Below, one piece after another: positions 20,078 to 31,300 of a stretch of 64,000 nucleotides of DNA (the first letter of the stretch is position 1; each line of letters begins with the position of its first letter). The stretch covers positions 372,001 through 436,000 of the forward strand of contig CANMLU010000003.1 of assembly GCA_947498815.1 (NCBI GenBank), in the 5' to 3' direction. The notes below the pieces were generated by a model. That model saw only the letters and a program-made list of their open reading frames with translations, did not search any database and was not told where the DNA came from. The DNA comes from an uncultured Aquimarina sp. Lineage in GTDB: Bacteria > Bacteroidota > Bacteroidia > Flavobacteriales > Flavobacteriaceae. The translations under genes and the position numbers were made by a program.

Positions 20078-20659
20078 TTATCTCACGAAATATAAAAACA
20101 AAAAGAGATAAACCCACAAAAAGTCAACAAAATGCCAATACATAGCACCTAGTTCTAAACCAAGGGTTTGGCCACTTTTATACTTTTGTTTAAAATGATT
20201 ATAAATTACAACCAAAAGCACTATAATCCCTCCGAATATATGTGCTAAATGAGTTACTACTATGATAAACATAAATGTAGTAATGATATTTGAGGTTGGT
20301 CCAGTAAAATGATACCCTTGTCTTATGATATCACCAAACCCTTCAAATTGTAAGAATATAAATGTTAATCCAAGAACAAGAGTAGCGAGTAATAATAATG
20401 TAGCCTTGCCTCTGTCACCTTTTTCAATAGCGTTTTTAACGAAATAAAAAGTAACACTACTAGCCACTATTACCAAGATACTATATATAAAGGCATTAGG
20501 AAACACAAGATCGGTAGCCCAATCCTTTCTGGTTTTACTTACAACATAGGCACTAGTAAGGCCTGCAAAAACCATAGCCATACTCACCATCGCAAACCAC
20601 ATCATGGTTTTTTTTGATCTATTGATCTTCTCCTGAGTTGTACCTTGTGTTAAATCCAT
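20078..20659 (-). CDS. Cytochrome c oxidase subunit III, short paralogue
   Basis: A 193-aa heme-copper oxidase subunit III with five helices: KTMMWFAMVSMAMVFAGLTSAYVV near the N-terminus and FMFIIVVTHLAHIFGGIIVLL and YWHFVDFLWVYLFLFLYFV at the end. Its start overlaps the end of cyoE by 10 bp, so the two are coupled. It has no insert, unlike the 356-aa copy next to it. Confidence 0.92.
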   Translation of the reverse strand: MDLTQGTTQEKINRSKKTMMWFAMVSMAMVFAGLTSAYVVSKTRKDWATDLVFPNAFIYSILVIVASSVTFYFVKNAIEKGDRGKATLLLLATLVLGLTFIFLQFEGFGDIIRQGYHFTGPTSNIITTFMFIIVVTHLAHIFGGIIVLLVVIYNHFKQKYKSGQTLGLELGAMYWHFVDFLWVYLFLFLYFVR

Positions 20660-21561
20660 ATTCTAATAAATTTATCTGCTACATAAATAATTTGTAGTAA
20701 TGTGATATACAAAACACTCATAAGCATTAATTGCTTTGCCGTTTTTGCGTCTCTAGCTTTATATAATCGAATTGCAGATCGCAATAAAATTAATCCCAAA
20801 ATTAAGATAATAACTCCTGAAACCGGACTTAGGTATAGTTTTCCAGTTACTCCAAAAACTGGCACCAGTGATGTTACTACAGTCCAAATAGTATAGACCA
20901 ATACTTGCACAGCTGTACCTTGATCCCTTTTACCTGTAGGCAACATAAAAAAGCCTCCCTTTTTGTAATCTTCAAACAAAAACCATCCTATTGCCCAAAA
21001 ATGAGGAAACTGCCAAAAAAACTGGACCATAAATAATGTTCCCGGTTCTATTCCAAAATCATTCGTTGCCGCAACCCAGCCCAACATAAAAGGGATTGCA
21101 CCAGGAATCGCACCTACAAAAACAGATAAAGGAGTTTTTGTTTTTAACGGTGTATACAGGCTTACATAGATAAATATCGAAATCGCGCCAAACATTGCCG
21201 TTTGAGGATTAATAATATATAACACAGAAATTCCAGAGATGGTAAAAAGTGTTGCGATGGCAAACGCAGTATTTACAGACATTCTTCCAGAAGGTATTGG
21301 TCTATTTTTGGTACGGTCCATTAATTTATCCAAATCACGCTCGATGATCTGATTAAAAGCATTTGATGCTCCAACCATAAAATACCCGCCAATAGCCAGA
21401 AGAAAAAGGGTGCTCCATGAAACAGTCTCAACACCCAATAAATAACCAGCAACAGAAGAAAAAACCACGCTTAACGCTAATCGCATTTTTGTGATTTCTT
21501 TAAAATCCTGTAGTATTGAAATCTTTACTGTATCGACTTGGGTGACGCTCAAATTTTGCAC
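20650..21561 (-). CDS. cyoE: Heme o synthase (protoheme IX farnesyltransferase)
   Basis: A 303-aa UbiA-family prenyltransferase that adds farnesyl to heme b to give heme O for the oxidase. It shows the first Asp-rich motif NAFNQIIERDLDKLMDRTKNRPIPSG and about nine membrane helices. The longest frame starts at TTG 21597, but that TTG is the end of a TATCTTTG -7 promoter box, so it cannot be the start. GTG 21561 is my best choice; the next Met is inside the first conserved segment. It heads the oxidase-assembly operon. Confidence 0.9.
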   Translation of the reverse strand: MQNLSVTQVDTVKISILQDFKEITKMRLALSVVFSSVAGYLLGVETVSWSTLFLLAIGGYFMVGASNAFNQIIERDLDKLMDRTKNRPIPSGRMSVNTAFAIATLFTISGISVLYIINPQTAMFGAISIFIYVSLYTPLKTKTPLSVFVGAIPGAIPFMLGWVAATNDFGIEPGTLFMVQFFWQFPHFWAIGWFLFEDYKKGGFFMLPTGKRDQGTAVQVLVYTIWTVVTSLVPVFGVTGKLYLSPVSGVIILILGLILLRSAIRLYKARDAKTAKQLMLMSVLYITLLQIIYVADKFIRIWI

Positions 21562-21594
21562 GTTTTCTAAATAGCTTTTTTTATAAAAGTGGTG

Positions 21595-21602
21595 CAAAGA
21601 TA
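21595..21602 (-). promoter_or_regulatory. -7 promoter box TATCTTTG of cyoE operon
   Basis: An exact TAnnTTTG match on the minus strand 33 nt before the chosen GTG start. It drives the cyoE-cox III-cox III-cox IV run if functional. No convincing -33 TTG at standard spacing was found. Confidence 0.5.
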
Positions 21603-21783
21603 TATCTTAAAAGCTTTTCAGACAACTTATACCCTTGGATAATTCACCTTTTAACAACATGCTTATGCATTATAACCATTATTAATATGTTCAATGACAA
21701 CATTTTACTCATCTTCTAAATCATAAAGCGTAATTTTTGTACTTTCAGTTCGACATAATATGATAAATCACACATCTATTCTC

Positions 21784-22650
21784 ATGAAAAAACTGCTCTT
21801 TTTAGGATTAAGTATCCTATGGCTTAACACGACTGCACAGAAAGAAGTTAAAATTCAAATCGACCCGTTATCCGAAAATATTTATATGCTTACAGGTCAG
21901 GGCGGAAATATTGGAGTTTTTAAAAACGAAAAAGGCCTATTTATTATTGATGATCAATTTGCCAAACTATCTGATAAAATCCTTACCAATCTAAAAGCGA
22001 TAAGCGATCGACCCGTTACTATGGTCATCAATACACATTTTCATGGGGATCACACAGGAGGCAACGAAAATATGGCAAAACAAGGCGCTACTATTTTTGC
22101 TCAAAAAAATGTAAGATCCAGAATGGAAAGCAGACAAAAGGAAAAAGGTAGTATTATTACTTCTTCACTTCCTATGATTACTTTTGATGAAGGACTACAG
22201 CTATATTTTAATAACGAAAATATTAAGGCTTATCACGTACACAATGCGCATACAGATGGAGATGCTCTGGTTTATTTTGCCAGCGGAAATGTGCTACATA
22301 TGGGAGATACGTTTTTTAATGGCCGTTACCCATATATTGATTTAAAATCTGGCGGAAGTATTAAAGGTTATATAAAAGCCTCAGAAAAAGCCTTATTGAT
22401 AAGTAATGATGATACCAAAATTATTCCTGGTCATGGCCCTCTGGCATCCAAAAAAGACTTAGTAGATTTCTCGAAAATGTTAAAAGAAATTACAGGTAAT
22501 ATTCAAAAAGAAATCGATGCCGGTAAATCGGAAAATGATGTCATGAAAAACACCGCTTTAACTGAAGCATACGACTCCAAAGGATATGGAGATGGGTTTA
22601 TTAATTCTGAACGGATGCGACAAACCATATATCTAAGCCTTACAAAGTAA
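21784..22650 (+). CDS. MBL-fold metallo-hydrolase, secreted
   Basis: A 288-aa protein with a signal peptide (LLFLGLSILWLNTTAQ) from ATG 21784. It carries the metallo-beta-lactamase zinc motif THFHGDHTGG (His85, His87, Asp89, His90), a further His in HNAHTDGDALVYF, the Asp in LHMGDTFFNG and the last His in IIPGHGPLA. The pattern resembles subclass-B-like hydrolases that also occur as non-lactamase enzymes. The substrate cannot be read from the sequence. Single gene, convergent with tonB. Confidence 0.88.
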   Translation: MKKLLFLGLSILWLNTTAQKEVKIQIDPLSENIYMLTGQGGNIGVFKNEKGLFIIDDQFAKLSDKILTNLKAISDRPVTMVINTHFHGDHTGGNENMAKQGATIFAQKNVRSRMESRQKEKGSIITSSLPMITFDEGLQLYFNNENIKAYHVHNAHTDGDALVYFASGNVLHMGDTFFNGRYPYIDLKSGGSIKGYIKASEKALLISNDDTKIIPGHGPLASKKDLVDFSKMLKEITGNIQKEIDAGKSENDVMKNTALTEAYDSKGYGDGFINSERMRQTIYLSLTK

Positions 22651-22663
22651 AAAAACCTTTAAT

Positions 22664-22710
22664 CATTTTGAGCGGAATCTAAAATGTAGTATTAGATTCC
22701 GCTCGAAATG
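22664..22710. repeat. REP-like inverted repeat between convergent genes
   Basis: Arms CATTTTGAGCGGAATCTAA and TTAGATTCCGCTCGAAATG pair at 18 of 19 positions around a 9-nt loop. The sequence family TCATTTCGAGCGGAATC is, from general knowledge, a dispersed palindromic repeat in Flavobacteriia. It can also act as a bidirectional terminator for the metallo-hydrolase and tonB genes. Confidence 0.75.
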
Positions 22711-22732
22711 ACAATTTAATCAACAGACAATC

Positions 22733-23473
22733 TTAATCTTGTATCTTAAATACAATTGGCAATTGATATTTTACAACCACCGGTCTGTTACGTTGTTTCC
22801 CCGGAGTCATCTCTGGAAATAGATTAATCACACGTTCTGCTTCTTGTTCTAATTTTGGGTGCGGTGCCCTAACTCGAATGTTCTTAATCATTCCATTGGC
22901 ATCAACATCAAATTGCGTATAAATACGCTGTATTCCCGACAATCCATATCGATCACCCAGGCCTGTATTAAACTTCCGCGAAACGATCTTCCGCACCTTT
23001 TCAGAAAAGCAAGCCGCCTTCTCCTTGTTGGTCTCTAACTTCTCACATCCTGGAAAAATAGGCACAGACTCCACCCTATCAAAAGGAAGTATTGGAGTTT
23101 CATCATCACTATTGATATCCTCAATATCACTTGGAGCAACCCCCGTAGGCACTTCTGAGGGTTTGTTTTTATACTCGTCGCCATTGTCTATTACTTTACC
23201 ATTATCAACAATCTTGGGTTTAGACAAATCGATAACTTTTTTTGGTTTTGTTTTTACCACAGGCTCTTTTTTAATAGTTTCCTCGATAATAACATCTCCA
23301 ATAGTTGCAATAGTAGGTTCGAAAGGATCATAAGGATCCGAGATGACAACAACCTCTTTTGAGGCTGTTTGCACTTCAAACATTACGTAGGTAAATAATA
23401 GACTTGCTATAAGTCCAATCTGAAAGTTCACCAATGTACTTTTTCGTACATTAGCATCGTGCTTGTTACTCAT
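22733..23473 (-). CDS. TonB-type energy transducer 1
   Basis: A 246-aa protein from ATG 23473; the upstream 15-codon extension lacks features. It has one N-terminal membrane helix (FQIGLIASLLFTYVMF), a Lys/Pro/Asp-rich periplasmic linker and a C-terminal TonB-like domain (VESVPIFPGCEKL ... GLSGIQRIYTQFDVDANGMIKNIRVRAPHPKLEQEA ... MTPGKQRNRPVVVKYQLPIVF). It would transfer proton-motive-force energy to outer-membrane receptors. It is paralogous to the gene just upstream. Confidence 0.92.
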   Translation of the reverse strand: MSNKHDANVRKSTLVNFQIGLIASLLFTYVMFEVQTASKEVVVISDPYDPFEPTIATIGDVIIEETIKKEPVVKTKPKKVIDLSKPKIVDNGKVIDNGDEYKNKPSEVPTGVAPSDIEDINSDDETPILPFDRVESVPIFPGCEKLETNKEKAACFSEKVRKIVSRKFNTGLGDRYGLSGIQRIYTQFDVDANGMIKNIRVRAPHPKLEQEAERVINLFPEMTPGKQRNRPVVVKYQLPIVFKIQD

Positions 23474-23521
23474 AATATTTAGTTTTAACGTTACAACTAA
23501 AACTGAATCAACAAGCATACC

Positions 23522-23559
23522 AAAAAAGAATCCCGTCTACAATATTGTGACGGGATTCT
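23522..23559 (-). terminator. Terminator between the two tonB genes
   Basis: A perfect 11-bp stem, AGAATCCCGTC and GACGGGATTCT, loop 11 nt, followed on the minus strand by a T-run (A-run 23522-23527 on plus). The two tonB genes are therefore likely separate transcripts. Confidence 0.88.
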
Positions 23560-23581
23560 GATATAAAAAAGTATTTTATTT

Positions 23582-24307
23582 TTAGTCTTGCACCTGGAAT
23601 ACAATTGGTAAAGAGTATAATACACCCACTGCTTTTCCTCTTTGTTTTCCTGGAGTCATTTTTGGTAATAACTTTACAACTCGCTGTGCTTCTTTTTCTA
23701 ATCTTGGGTGTGGTCCTCTTGCCTGTACACCAACAATATTACCTCCTCTATCGATTTTAAAACGCACGTAAATACGATTTACACCCGTTAGACCAAGTTC
23801 ACTACCAAGCTCTGTATTAAATTTACGGTTAACAAATTTCTTAACCTTATCACTCATACATTTCTTTTTTGCTGCGTTTCCTCCTGCACCTTCACATCCA
23901 GGGAAAATTGGCACATTCTCGATAACTGCGAATGGTACATCACCAATTTCTTCTTCTTCTTCAACATCTTCTACCTCTTCTATCTCTACAATCTCTTCTT
24001 CCTGATTAGTTTCAGTAGATTCGATAATAGTTTCTTCTACCTCTTCTTCATCTTCTACTACATCAATAATTTCTGGAGCAGGTGGCGGAGGTGGTGGAGG
24101 TGGAGGTGTATTTAGATTCTGAGTAATCGGAACATCTTCCTCTTCTAATTCATCAAGATTAACCTGACCTATGTCGATATTGCTTCTGTCATAGGTTTTC
24201 CACTCTATTCCTTGCCATGTTAAGAAAAGAACTACAATAAGACCTAATTGAAGGAATAATGTACTTCTTTTAGTTAAATCTGCTTTAGGATTTTTCTTTG
24301 GTTCCAT
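23582..24307 (-). CDS. TonB-type energy transducer 2, proline-rich
   Basis: A 241-aa protein with a membrane helix near residue 20 (LFLQLGLIVVLFLTWQGIEW). A run of nine prolines (about residues 68-76) is followed by a long Glu-rich stretch, then the same C-terminal TonB domain as its paralogue, including PIFPGCEGAGG and the VGVQARGPHPRLEKEAQRVV and MTPGKQRGKAVGV segments. The acidic Pro/Glu linker is typical for spanning the periplasm. The two paralogues share their C-terminal domain but differ completely in the linker. Confidence 0.93.
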   Translation of the reverse strand: MEPKKNPKADLTKRSTLFLQLGLIVVLFLTWQGIEWKTYDRSNIDIGQVNLDELEEEDVPITQNLNTPPPPPPPPPAPEIIDVVEDEEEVEETIIESTETNQEEEIVEIEEVEDVEEEEEIGDVPFAVIENVPIFPGCEGAGGNAAKKKCMSDKVKKFVNRKFNTELGSELGLTGVNRIYVRFKIDRGGNIVGVQARGPHPRLEKEAQRVVKLLPKMTPGKQRGKAVGVLYSLPIVFQVQD

Positions 24308-24467
24308 AATTATATATACGTTATAGGTTTGCTAAAATAGCTAATTTCTTTTGTAATTTCCAATTAAAGATAAAAATGTAAAACAAAAAGTATGTTTTTT
24401 AACTTTTATCCTATCGATCCATTCTATCTAAAACTTGTAATGTTTTATTTGATCTGCTGATTAAATG

Positions 24468-24875
24468 TTAAGATTTCTTAAATCTAACTAATTTATTTTC
24501 AAACACTTTTAAAAATAATACCGCAAAAATTATACCGCTTGTATTTGCCAACACATCATACCATTCAGAACTGCGATAATTTGTTAGAAAATTTTGAAGC
24601 ATTTCCATAAGTATTCCGTAAAAAAAACAAATTAATGATGCCCTAACAATACTTTGCCTGAAATTTTTATTCAATTTTTCAGAAAAAAAGAAAAGTAAAA
24701 ACCAAATATTGGCAAACACAAAATAAGCACCAAAATGCGCTATTTTATCACCTCCTTCAATATCTAGGCCAATTGGATTTACAAATCTAGCCAAGGATGC
24801 CCATGTTATAATCGCAGAGTACAAAACAGCCTGAACTATAAGGTACTTATGCACCAATAACTTCTTTATACCCAT
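24468..24875 (-). CDS. VanZ-like membrane protein
   Basis: A protein of about 135 aa with four membrane helices and VanZ-type features: an early AxWASLARF after the first helix, [23 protein letters not shown] and [18 protein letters not shown] ... [16 protein letters not shown]. The function is unknown; such genes commonly follow gcvH in Flavobacteriia (general recollection). ATG 24875 is chosen; ATG 24893 six codons earlier is possible. Either start lies inside the end of gcvH, so translation is coupled. Confidence 0.85.
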   Translation of the reverse strand: MGIKKLLVHKYLIVQAVLYSAIITWASLARFVNPIGLDIEGGDKIAHFGAYFVFANIWFLLFFFSEKLNKNFRQSIVRASLICFFYGILMEMLQNFLTNYRSSEWYDVLANTSGIIFAVLFLKVFENKLVRFKKS

Positions 24876-25227
24876 CTGCAGATAATAGTCCATCTATTTG
24901 TGAGGCGTCAGATATTTTTATCTTTACCATCCACCCTTTTCCATAAGGATCACTATTTACTAACTCAGGATCGCTTTCTAAGGTTTCATTAAACTCGACA
25001 ATCTCACCAGTCAAAGGTAAAAACAGATCAGAAACCGTCTTTACAGCCTCTACTGTTCCAAAAACTTCTTCTTGTTCTAGTTCTTCACCAACGGTTTCAA
25101 CCTCTACATATACGATATCACCTAACTCTCCTTGAGCAAAGTCAGTAATCCCTACTGTCGCGATATCTCCGTCAATTTTAATCCATTCGTGATCTTTTGT
25201 GTATTTTAATTCTGAAGGAATATTCAT
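24847..25227 (-). CDS. gcvH: Glycine cleavage system H protein
   Basis: A 126-aa lipoyl carrier protein starting at ATG 25227 ([14 protein letters not shown]), the canonical GcvH start. It carries the lipoylation site in [21 protein letters not shown] (Lys after GTVEAV) and the conserved [10 protein letters not shown]. It shuttles the aminomethyl group between the P, T and L proteins in glycine breakdown. The P, T and L genes are not in this window. It overlaps the vanZ-like gene by 29 bp and follows sprA by 134 bp. Confidence 0.96.
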   Translation of the reverse strand: MNIPSELKYTKDHEWIKIDGDIATVGITDFAQGELGDIVYVEVETVGEELEQEEVFGTVEAVKTVSDLFLPLTGEIVEFNETLESDPELVNSDPYGKGWMVKIKISDASQIDGLLSADGYKEVIGA

Positions 25228-25361
25228 CCGAAAAAAGTATTTATGAATTGTTATTATTTTGATGACGAAAATAAATCTATTTTGCCAGATTTTAAGAAAA
25301 CCTAGCAAAAAATTATCAAAAAACAATTATCAATAATCTCACAGATCTGAGATCACACTAT

Positions 25362-28300
25362 CTAGTTACCAAAATTATATCGCAAGGTAAACCCTCCTCT
25401 TATAGTTGTTTGAGGAAAAGCTGTTGAAATTGAATACTCAGAAAAAGTATGATCGTAAAAGAATAAGGCCGTCAAATTTTTACTCAGAGCATAGTCTGCC
25501 GTAAATTTTAATCCATAAATATCTTGTCCTGCGGTCACTTGGGTATTATCAAGATCCAAGTAACGAATCAATGTTTCATTTTGACGTAACGACAAATCCG
25601 CCCTAAGGTTAAGGTCACTTTTAATAACTTGTTTTCTTCCTGCGATTCTGGTTGCAAAAGTGATATCCGATAACCTATATCCAAGGCCAATAATATACTC
25701 ATTCCCTTGAATTTCTGTAAGTAGATTGTTATCAAAGCTTAGAGATAGTGCTCTATCTTTCTTCCATTCTGCCAAAATCTTGATCGAATTTTTCATTTCC
25801 ATATCCAACCGTATCAGTGGACTAAATAGTTCTGTAAGGTTAATATTGGAGTACAATAATGGGTTTCTAAAATTATTGGCTTGATCAACTCCTGTACCAT
25901 CTACATATTCCAAATTAGTTTGGAACTGATTGATTGTATAATTTGCTCGATATCCATGTGCGACTGAAAAACGTTTAAAACGTTTTTTAAACCATTTCAA
26001 ACGCATCAACCCTGTATATTTTATGTCCCAGTTTGGTAAAGGTACATCTCTAAAAGCTCCCTTTTGTACTTTGGAAGGATCAGAACCTGTATATGCCGAA
26101 AGGAAAGCTGGTAGGACCACAGCTTGATTAGTCCCTCCAAAACCATCAGGAAAACCATCCTGGTCTGTATCGGAGTCAGCAAAACCATCATTATTACTAT
26201 CTGTAAAAGGGTCTATTCCTCTTTCAAGCGCAAGGCGCTGTGCAATGACCAATCTGTTTTCTCTGAACTCATCAAACGCTTCAGAACTAAATTGATCACT
26301 TTTCTTGAAAGCAGTATTAATAAGCAGTGTAGAGATGGTAAAATTACCAAAAGTATTTGCAGTAAGTGATTGATATGGGTCATCCTGGTCAATTGTTCCA
26401 GATCCATTTACGTTCACCCTGTAGTTTTCTGTAAAAGTTTCAGAATAATTTCTATTCCCACTTATGTCTATTTTTAAATCTTTGAACAATCCTAATGAAG
26501 CTTGAACATTAAGCTGTCTACCTTCGACTTCTTGATATTGTTGATTAAATTCTTGATACAAGGTTAGCCATCCATTACGTGCAGCGATGTCTCGAATCTC
26601 TGCCTGGCTACCAAAAGTAAATCCTAATGTAGGTTTCAAAGTACCTACAAAACCAGGTGACCTGGTATATCCGGGAAGAAAAATACCATTATCTTGCTGA
26701 TAGCTTACATTTACCTTTTTAACCGCAGTAACCAACCCTATTAATGTATTAAAAGCTTTATCTCCTACGGTTAGCTTACTCTTCTGTCTTTTGGGTTTCT
26801 TTTTTGCATCCTCCTTACCATCTTCTGCAGGCTCTTCTTTTGCTTTAGCACCTTTATCTTTCTTAGTATTTTTTCGCCCTGGTTTTTTCTTTGTCAGCCC
26901 CACATACTTATAAAGCGTATTCATATCCAAAGATCCGTTTAGCGTGTGTACATTGGCATTTTGCACGGTATTTCCAAGGTCTGGAATATCTTCTAAAGTC
27001 TTTAATGCTTCACTTCCTTTTACCCATTGAAAATCTGCATTATAACTATATGTAGCCCGCATAAATTTAAACACCGGGACTTTATTAAAAGGGATTTCAT
27101 AATTAACCTGAAGTTGTTGATTATGAGTATTAGGATCTCCAATATCAAAAAATCCGCTCCATATGTCGATAGTATTATCTACAATATTATCATCATCAAT
27201 AAAGTTTTTGACAATACGATTATTGGCAGAAGTAAAATTGAAATTTAATGATTTTGTTAGGTTATAATTAATACCGTACTGCCAATCAAAAAGAAAATTA
27301 CGTTGAAAAAGTGCTGGCAACCTAATATCATCGGGACCTAATGTAATATCTCTAAAAACTTGTTCATTATACTGCCTATTAATATTTGTGTTTACAGAAA
27401 CACTAGTAGGCAGAAGATTAAAATTGAAGTCCTTTAGTAAATCAAAATACTTACTTTTTCCTAAGAATTTAATCTTTTTAAAAGGCTCTATTTCCTTTGG
27501 TTGGAAACTAAAATCATATGTACCGCCTAACCTCACGCTCTGATCTAATGATTTTTCTACCTCAAAATCTCTATGATCTGTCTGGTTATAGGTTCCAGAA
27601 AACGCAAAATTCTCTATATCATATGGCATTGGTTTGCCATCTCCAGTTCGTTCTTTTCGCAATCCTATAACATTAAAACTTTGTCTTTTGGTGTAATCTG
27701 TTGATTGCCTTTCTACACGTTCTTTCTCTTCTGGATCATCGATATTATCTAATCGGTCCTGAAGTTCGATATCTAGAAACTCTGGATCAAATTGCGGTGT
27801 AATCAACTCTTCCCCCCTACTGTAGTTAAATGGAATTTTAACTCCCCATTTTTTTGGTAAAAGCTGTCCCAAGTTAACATTGGTTGTTAAATCATATTGT
27901 CGCACATCCTCTCGGCTACGTTCATTCGGTCCTTGTTCGATACCACCAAAACCGATGGTCGTAATCCTTCCAGACGCACTTACATTGGCAAAATCCGCAA
28001 CATTTGCATCCAAACTACCCACAGTAGCCCATCCTCCTCTATTTTTGAGGTCACTAAGACGCATTTCATTAAACCAAACTGTACCTGTTTGGTCGCTACC
28101 ACTATCATTTTTAACACCCACCATCATTACTCGTATGTCGCCAAAATTTGGATTCCCCTTAATCCCTACCCTTAGATTATTTGGGCCTTCGAAAAAATTA
28201 AGGTCATTAACACTAAGTGTATTACTACCCAATACATTAGATTTTATTTCCTGAAGAAAATCTAACGGAAGATTCAATCTATTCGCTTCTGGCCATACCA

Positions 28301-31300
28301 AATCCTGTGCTCTATCACCTATATCAGACACTGTAAGAGGCAATTCTATTTGATAGAAATTATTGGTAAAGTCATTACCCATTCTAATAAAAGCTTTCAA
28401 ATCTCCATCTTGAATAGCTGTTTGACTAAGTACTGGTTCTGCATGTAAGAACATTTCAAGATTTTCATATTGACGCATATCAACATTAAAATTCTTGTAC
28501 ACTCCTCGGGCATCATCCGATTGCAAGTTATTTACCGTAAGTGCGAGCGATCTTTCATCTTCTCTAATAATATTATTGTTATTATTAAGTTGTTCTCTTA
28601 CAACTCCTGGTGGAGTAACATACCTTTCTATTTCTTCTCGACTAACAGAGGTTACTACAACATTACTATCTCCAAATATATTAAGCCCATTGGTTGGATC
28701 ATTTGCAGTATTACCTACTTGTACATATCGTCTATAATCTCCTCTTACTAAATCTAAACTACCAAACCTAAGCAATACAGGGCTTTCAAAATCAGTAAGA
28801 TACATCCTCATAAACCGGATAGATCTAAAATCAGCGATATTCTCTGCTCTTGTTGGCTCATAAATAGGAATTTTAAACAATAGCCATCGATATTCTATAT
28901 TTCTTCCAGAAACTTCATCATTATCCTGTCTAACATCGGCTATAAAACCTGTACCACCATCATTACCCATTCCCATACCTTGAAAAATAGGGATCTCATA
29001 CTCAAAATAACTATTAATAGTATTCATTGTATTGTCCCTATTCACATCTTCGGCAGTAGGGAAAGTGGTATTTCCACGATCATCATTGGTCACATCTGTT
29101 GGTGAATTTCCTTGAGTACCATTGTAATTCTTATACCTATTTACTACATTATTTATGCCATTAGGATTATCTTGTGGCTGTAAGAAATATGAATAATTAT
29201 CTCCGGAAGGATCATCTCCAAAGCCTGTTCCATACCTAGCAATTTCTTGCTGATCATTTAACCCATCAAATCCAACATCTTGATTTGTTCTTGCCTGGCC
29301 ATCAGAATCAAAAGCATATATCAAAGATTGATTAATTGGCACCTGAGCCCCATAACTTGTGGGGGCAAAATCGTTAACCGGAGTTTCTGGCAGACCATTT
29401 TCATATTGCTTTTTACCATCTTTTAACACATCTTCACTTATGTTTCCTAAATTAAAAACAATAGTCCCGTTGTTTGACTGAGTCAAAGGTTCTTGCGCTC
29501 CACTTGGCCCCGTATAAAAAGGATCTAATAACCAAAACTCTATAAATTCTACATTTGACTGTTCAAAATTAGTAGAGGTTAACTGCCTGGTTATACCCCC
29601 AAAGTTTTCTCTTGGATCCGGTGTAATTGTACTTCCTAGTGCATAGTTTGGATTGAAATTATATTGCCCTCTAGTAGTAGGGTCATAATTAAGATCTAGT
29701 GTAAATAATGCCAAACTTTGTCCTTGGACAACATCTGTTCTCGAAAAAATCTCATCAATAAAAACTCTTCTTGAAGCATTACTAGCCAAATCTTGATCCG
29801 TTATTCCACTAGGTCTATTATTACTATAAAATATTGGATCGATAGAATACCATGACAATTTTGCTCTTTTATAACCAGACTCCAAACCATCTACAATTGT
29901 CTGACTTGTTGTACTACCTGGATCTCCAAAACCAATAGGTACACTTGATAGTTCCCATGATAACGGTGATCCTACGTCGATTCTGGTTTGAGCGCCTTCA
30001 AAATCATCAATATAGGTCGTTACTTTTCCATCAAAATCCGCTCCCTTTGGTGCCCCTGCTATAAGATAAGCACCTTCTGCTCTTACAGAAACATTTGATG
30101 GCACATCTGTATCAATATTTGGAAGCTTATTCACCATTCTGGTCAAAAACGGCACTTCTGTAGCATAGCTAACATTAAGTCCTAATATGGTATTATTAAT
30201 AGGCTCAAAATCATAATTAGACTTTTGAGTAATCGGTCGTTCATTAAGGTTTAAAAATGTCCCACCTAATATAAAATCGTCACTAAATTTATGTTCGACA
30301 TTAATTCCGGTAAAACGTTTGGTTTGCTGGCCAAAAACGGCGTTGTTTTCTGTTGATACTTGTATTGGTGTATTTGAAGCCTTTAAAGATTCATCCAATA
30401 TAGTAACACGACCTATTTGATAATTCACTGTATAATCCACTCCTTCTTGCAGCACTCGACCTCCTGCAGTAACAGTTACAGATCCTTGAGGAACATTAAA
30501 CGCCCCTAGTGGAATTCCATCTTGTCCGGATGATTTATATCTTCCTTTTAGTTGGAAATAGTTCTTATTGGCCGATTGTTGGTCGGCTATAATTTTGGTT
30601 TGCGTATATAGATCCCGAAATACATACTCTGCCTGGTTGGCGTTATATGAATTTGGATTGGTATAACTTGCTCCAACCGGGCCATTATCTAATTTGTTAA
30701 AAAGGAATTCTCCAAAAGGTTCAACCGAAGTAAATATAATTCTACCATTTTCTGAATCTATAGTTATCCCTGGAACATAGTCAAAAAAACCATCTCCTCC
30801 CTGTACCGGATCATTGTTAGGATTAAGACGATCAAGATTAAAAACTTTTAGCAATGTTGTTTGCTCTACATCGGCTGGTAATGCAAGATTTGATCCTTCT
30901 GCCGCCGTAATGTAATTAACTGGAGATGGATTTGAATATAAGATATTCAATCTAAAATCATTTTGCTCAAGCCTAAAAGCACCAGTACTATAGATGTTTT
31001 TCATCATCAAGTCCCAAATAGGAAGGTTTACATTGGTAATTGGGCTTTTTAACATCTTAACGACCAAACTTTGACTAGAACCGGCCTCAACACCAGCATC
31101 TGCACTAGTATTATCGCCTACGGTAGCATCTACTCCATCATTTGCAAATTCACCTACTTGAAAAACTCTTCCTCCTTCTGTATACTGGAAAGCTACAGCT
31201 AAGACCTCATCATTATTTAATTTCTGATTTAATGAAATATACCCTAATTGAGTATTCAAAGTATATTCACTTGCATTTAATTTTTTAGCATTTTCTAAAA

